A stretch of 64,000 bases of DNA, taken from positions 331,295-395,294 of the forward strand of contig JAPYMA010000618.1 of assembly GCA_035041965.1 (NCBI GenBank), read 5' to 3'. The first letter of the stretch is position 1, and the number at the start of each line of letters is the position of its first letter. The notes beneath the pieces are model-generated. The model was not told the DNA's origin, did not search any database, and worked only from the letters and a program-made list of their open reading frames with translations. Made by a program: the position numbers and the translations under genes. Origin of the DNA: Anisakis pegreffii. Lineage: Eukaryota > Nematoda > Chromadorea > Rhabditida > Anisakidae. Below are positions 63,901-64,000 of the stretch, one piece after another.

Positions 63901-64000
63901 GTAAGTGTTGAAATAATGCTTTTGTCATTTGTCATTCTTTCATTTATCTTACAATTTATTGCGATTGGGAACCGAAAAATTGTTCAAACTGAACACATTC

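Overview
This window is eukaryotic and almost certainly from a nematode. The evidence is a chemoreceptor of the nematode SRG-superfamily type, a nematode-style CX-module protein, a Ly6/ET-like GPI-anchored protein, and AT-rich DNA with many small exons. Exons are bounded by TTTCAG-type acceptors and GT donors. I cannot name the genus. No tRNA, rRNA, operon with Shine-Dalgarno sites, CRISPR or prokaryotic feature was seen. Exon models below were built by hand from splice motifs and reading phase. The four large models have exon lengths that sum to a multiple of three.

Layout. 2-279 (+): last two exons of an unidentified gene. 1145-4935 (-): eight-exon seven-transmembrane receptor. 7037-12844 (-): fourteen-exon protein with two extended Tudor domains, a class linked to small-RNA pathways. 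14311-16210: satellite with an exact 400-bp period whose unit is itself a diverged dimer. 16501-24129 (-): two-exon GPI-anchored Ly6/ET-like protein with a 7-kb intron that holds a possible nested small gene (20477-21002). 24526-24889 and 27392-29597 (-): weaker multi-exon candidates. 31797-35753 (-): eight-exon CX-module membrane protein. 38.6-39.9 kb: a structured 127-bp dispersed repeat and two hairpins resembling microRNA precursors. 40186-42302 (-): C2A-C2B core of a synaptotagmin, with N-terminal exons upstream not resolved. 45453-45579: second copy of the 127-bp repeat. 45810-46259 (-): two-exon hypothetical gene. 47.6 and 54.3 kb: two copies of a ~410-bp dispersed repeat. 51695-52627: about 17 copies of a 56-bp tandem repeat. 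53805-54176 (-): C-terminal exons of an unknown gene. 54.7-63.4 kb: mostly empty. 63630-63900: GC-rich open segment unlike the rest of the window.

The genes do not form a pathway. Chemoreception (SR receptor), synaptic vesicle release (synaptotagmin), small-RNA biology (Tudor protein) and surface proteins (Ly6/ET, CX) simply lie side by side. Nearly all supported genes are on the minus strand.

The most unusual items are the 127-bp repeat pair with a compensatory base change in a predicted stem, the hairpin at 39770-39843 whose wobble pattern favours a plus-strand transcript, the nested 400-bp satellite, the GC-rich island at the right end, and recurrent AAG|G splice acceptors.
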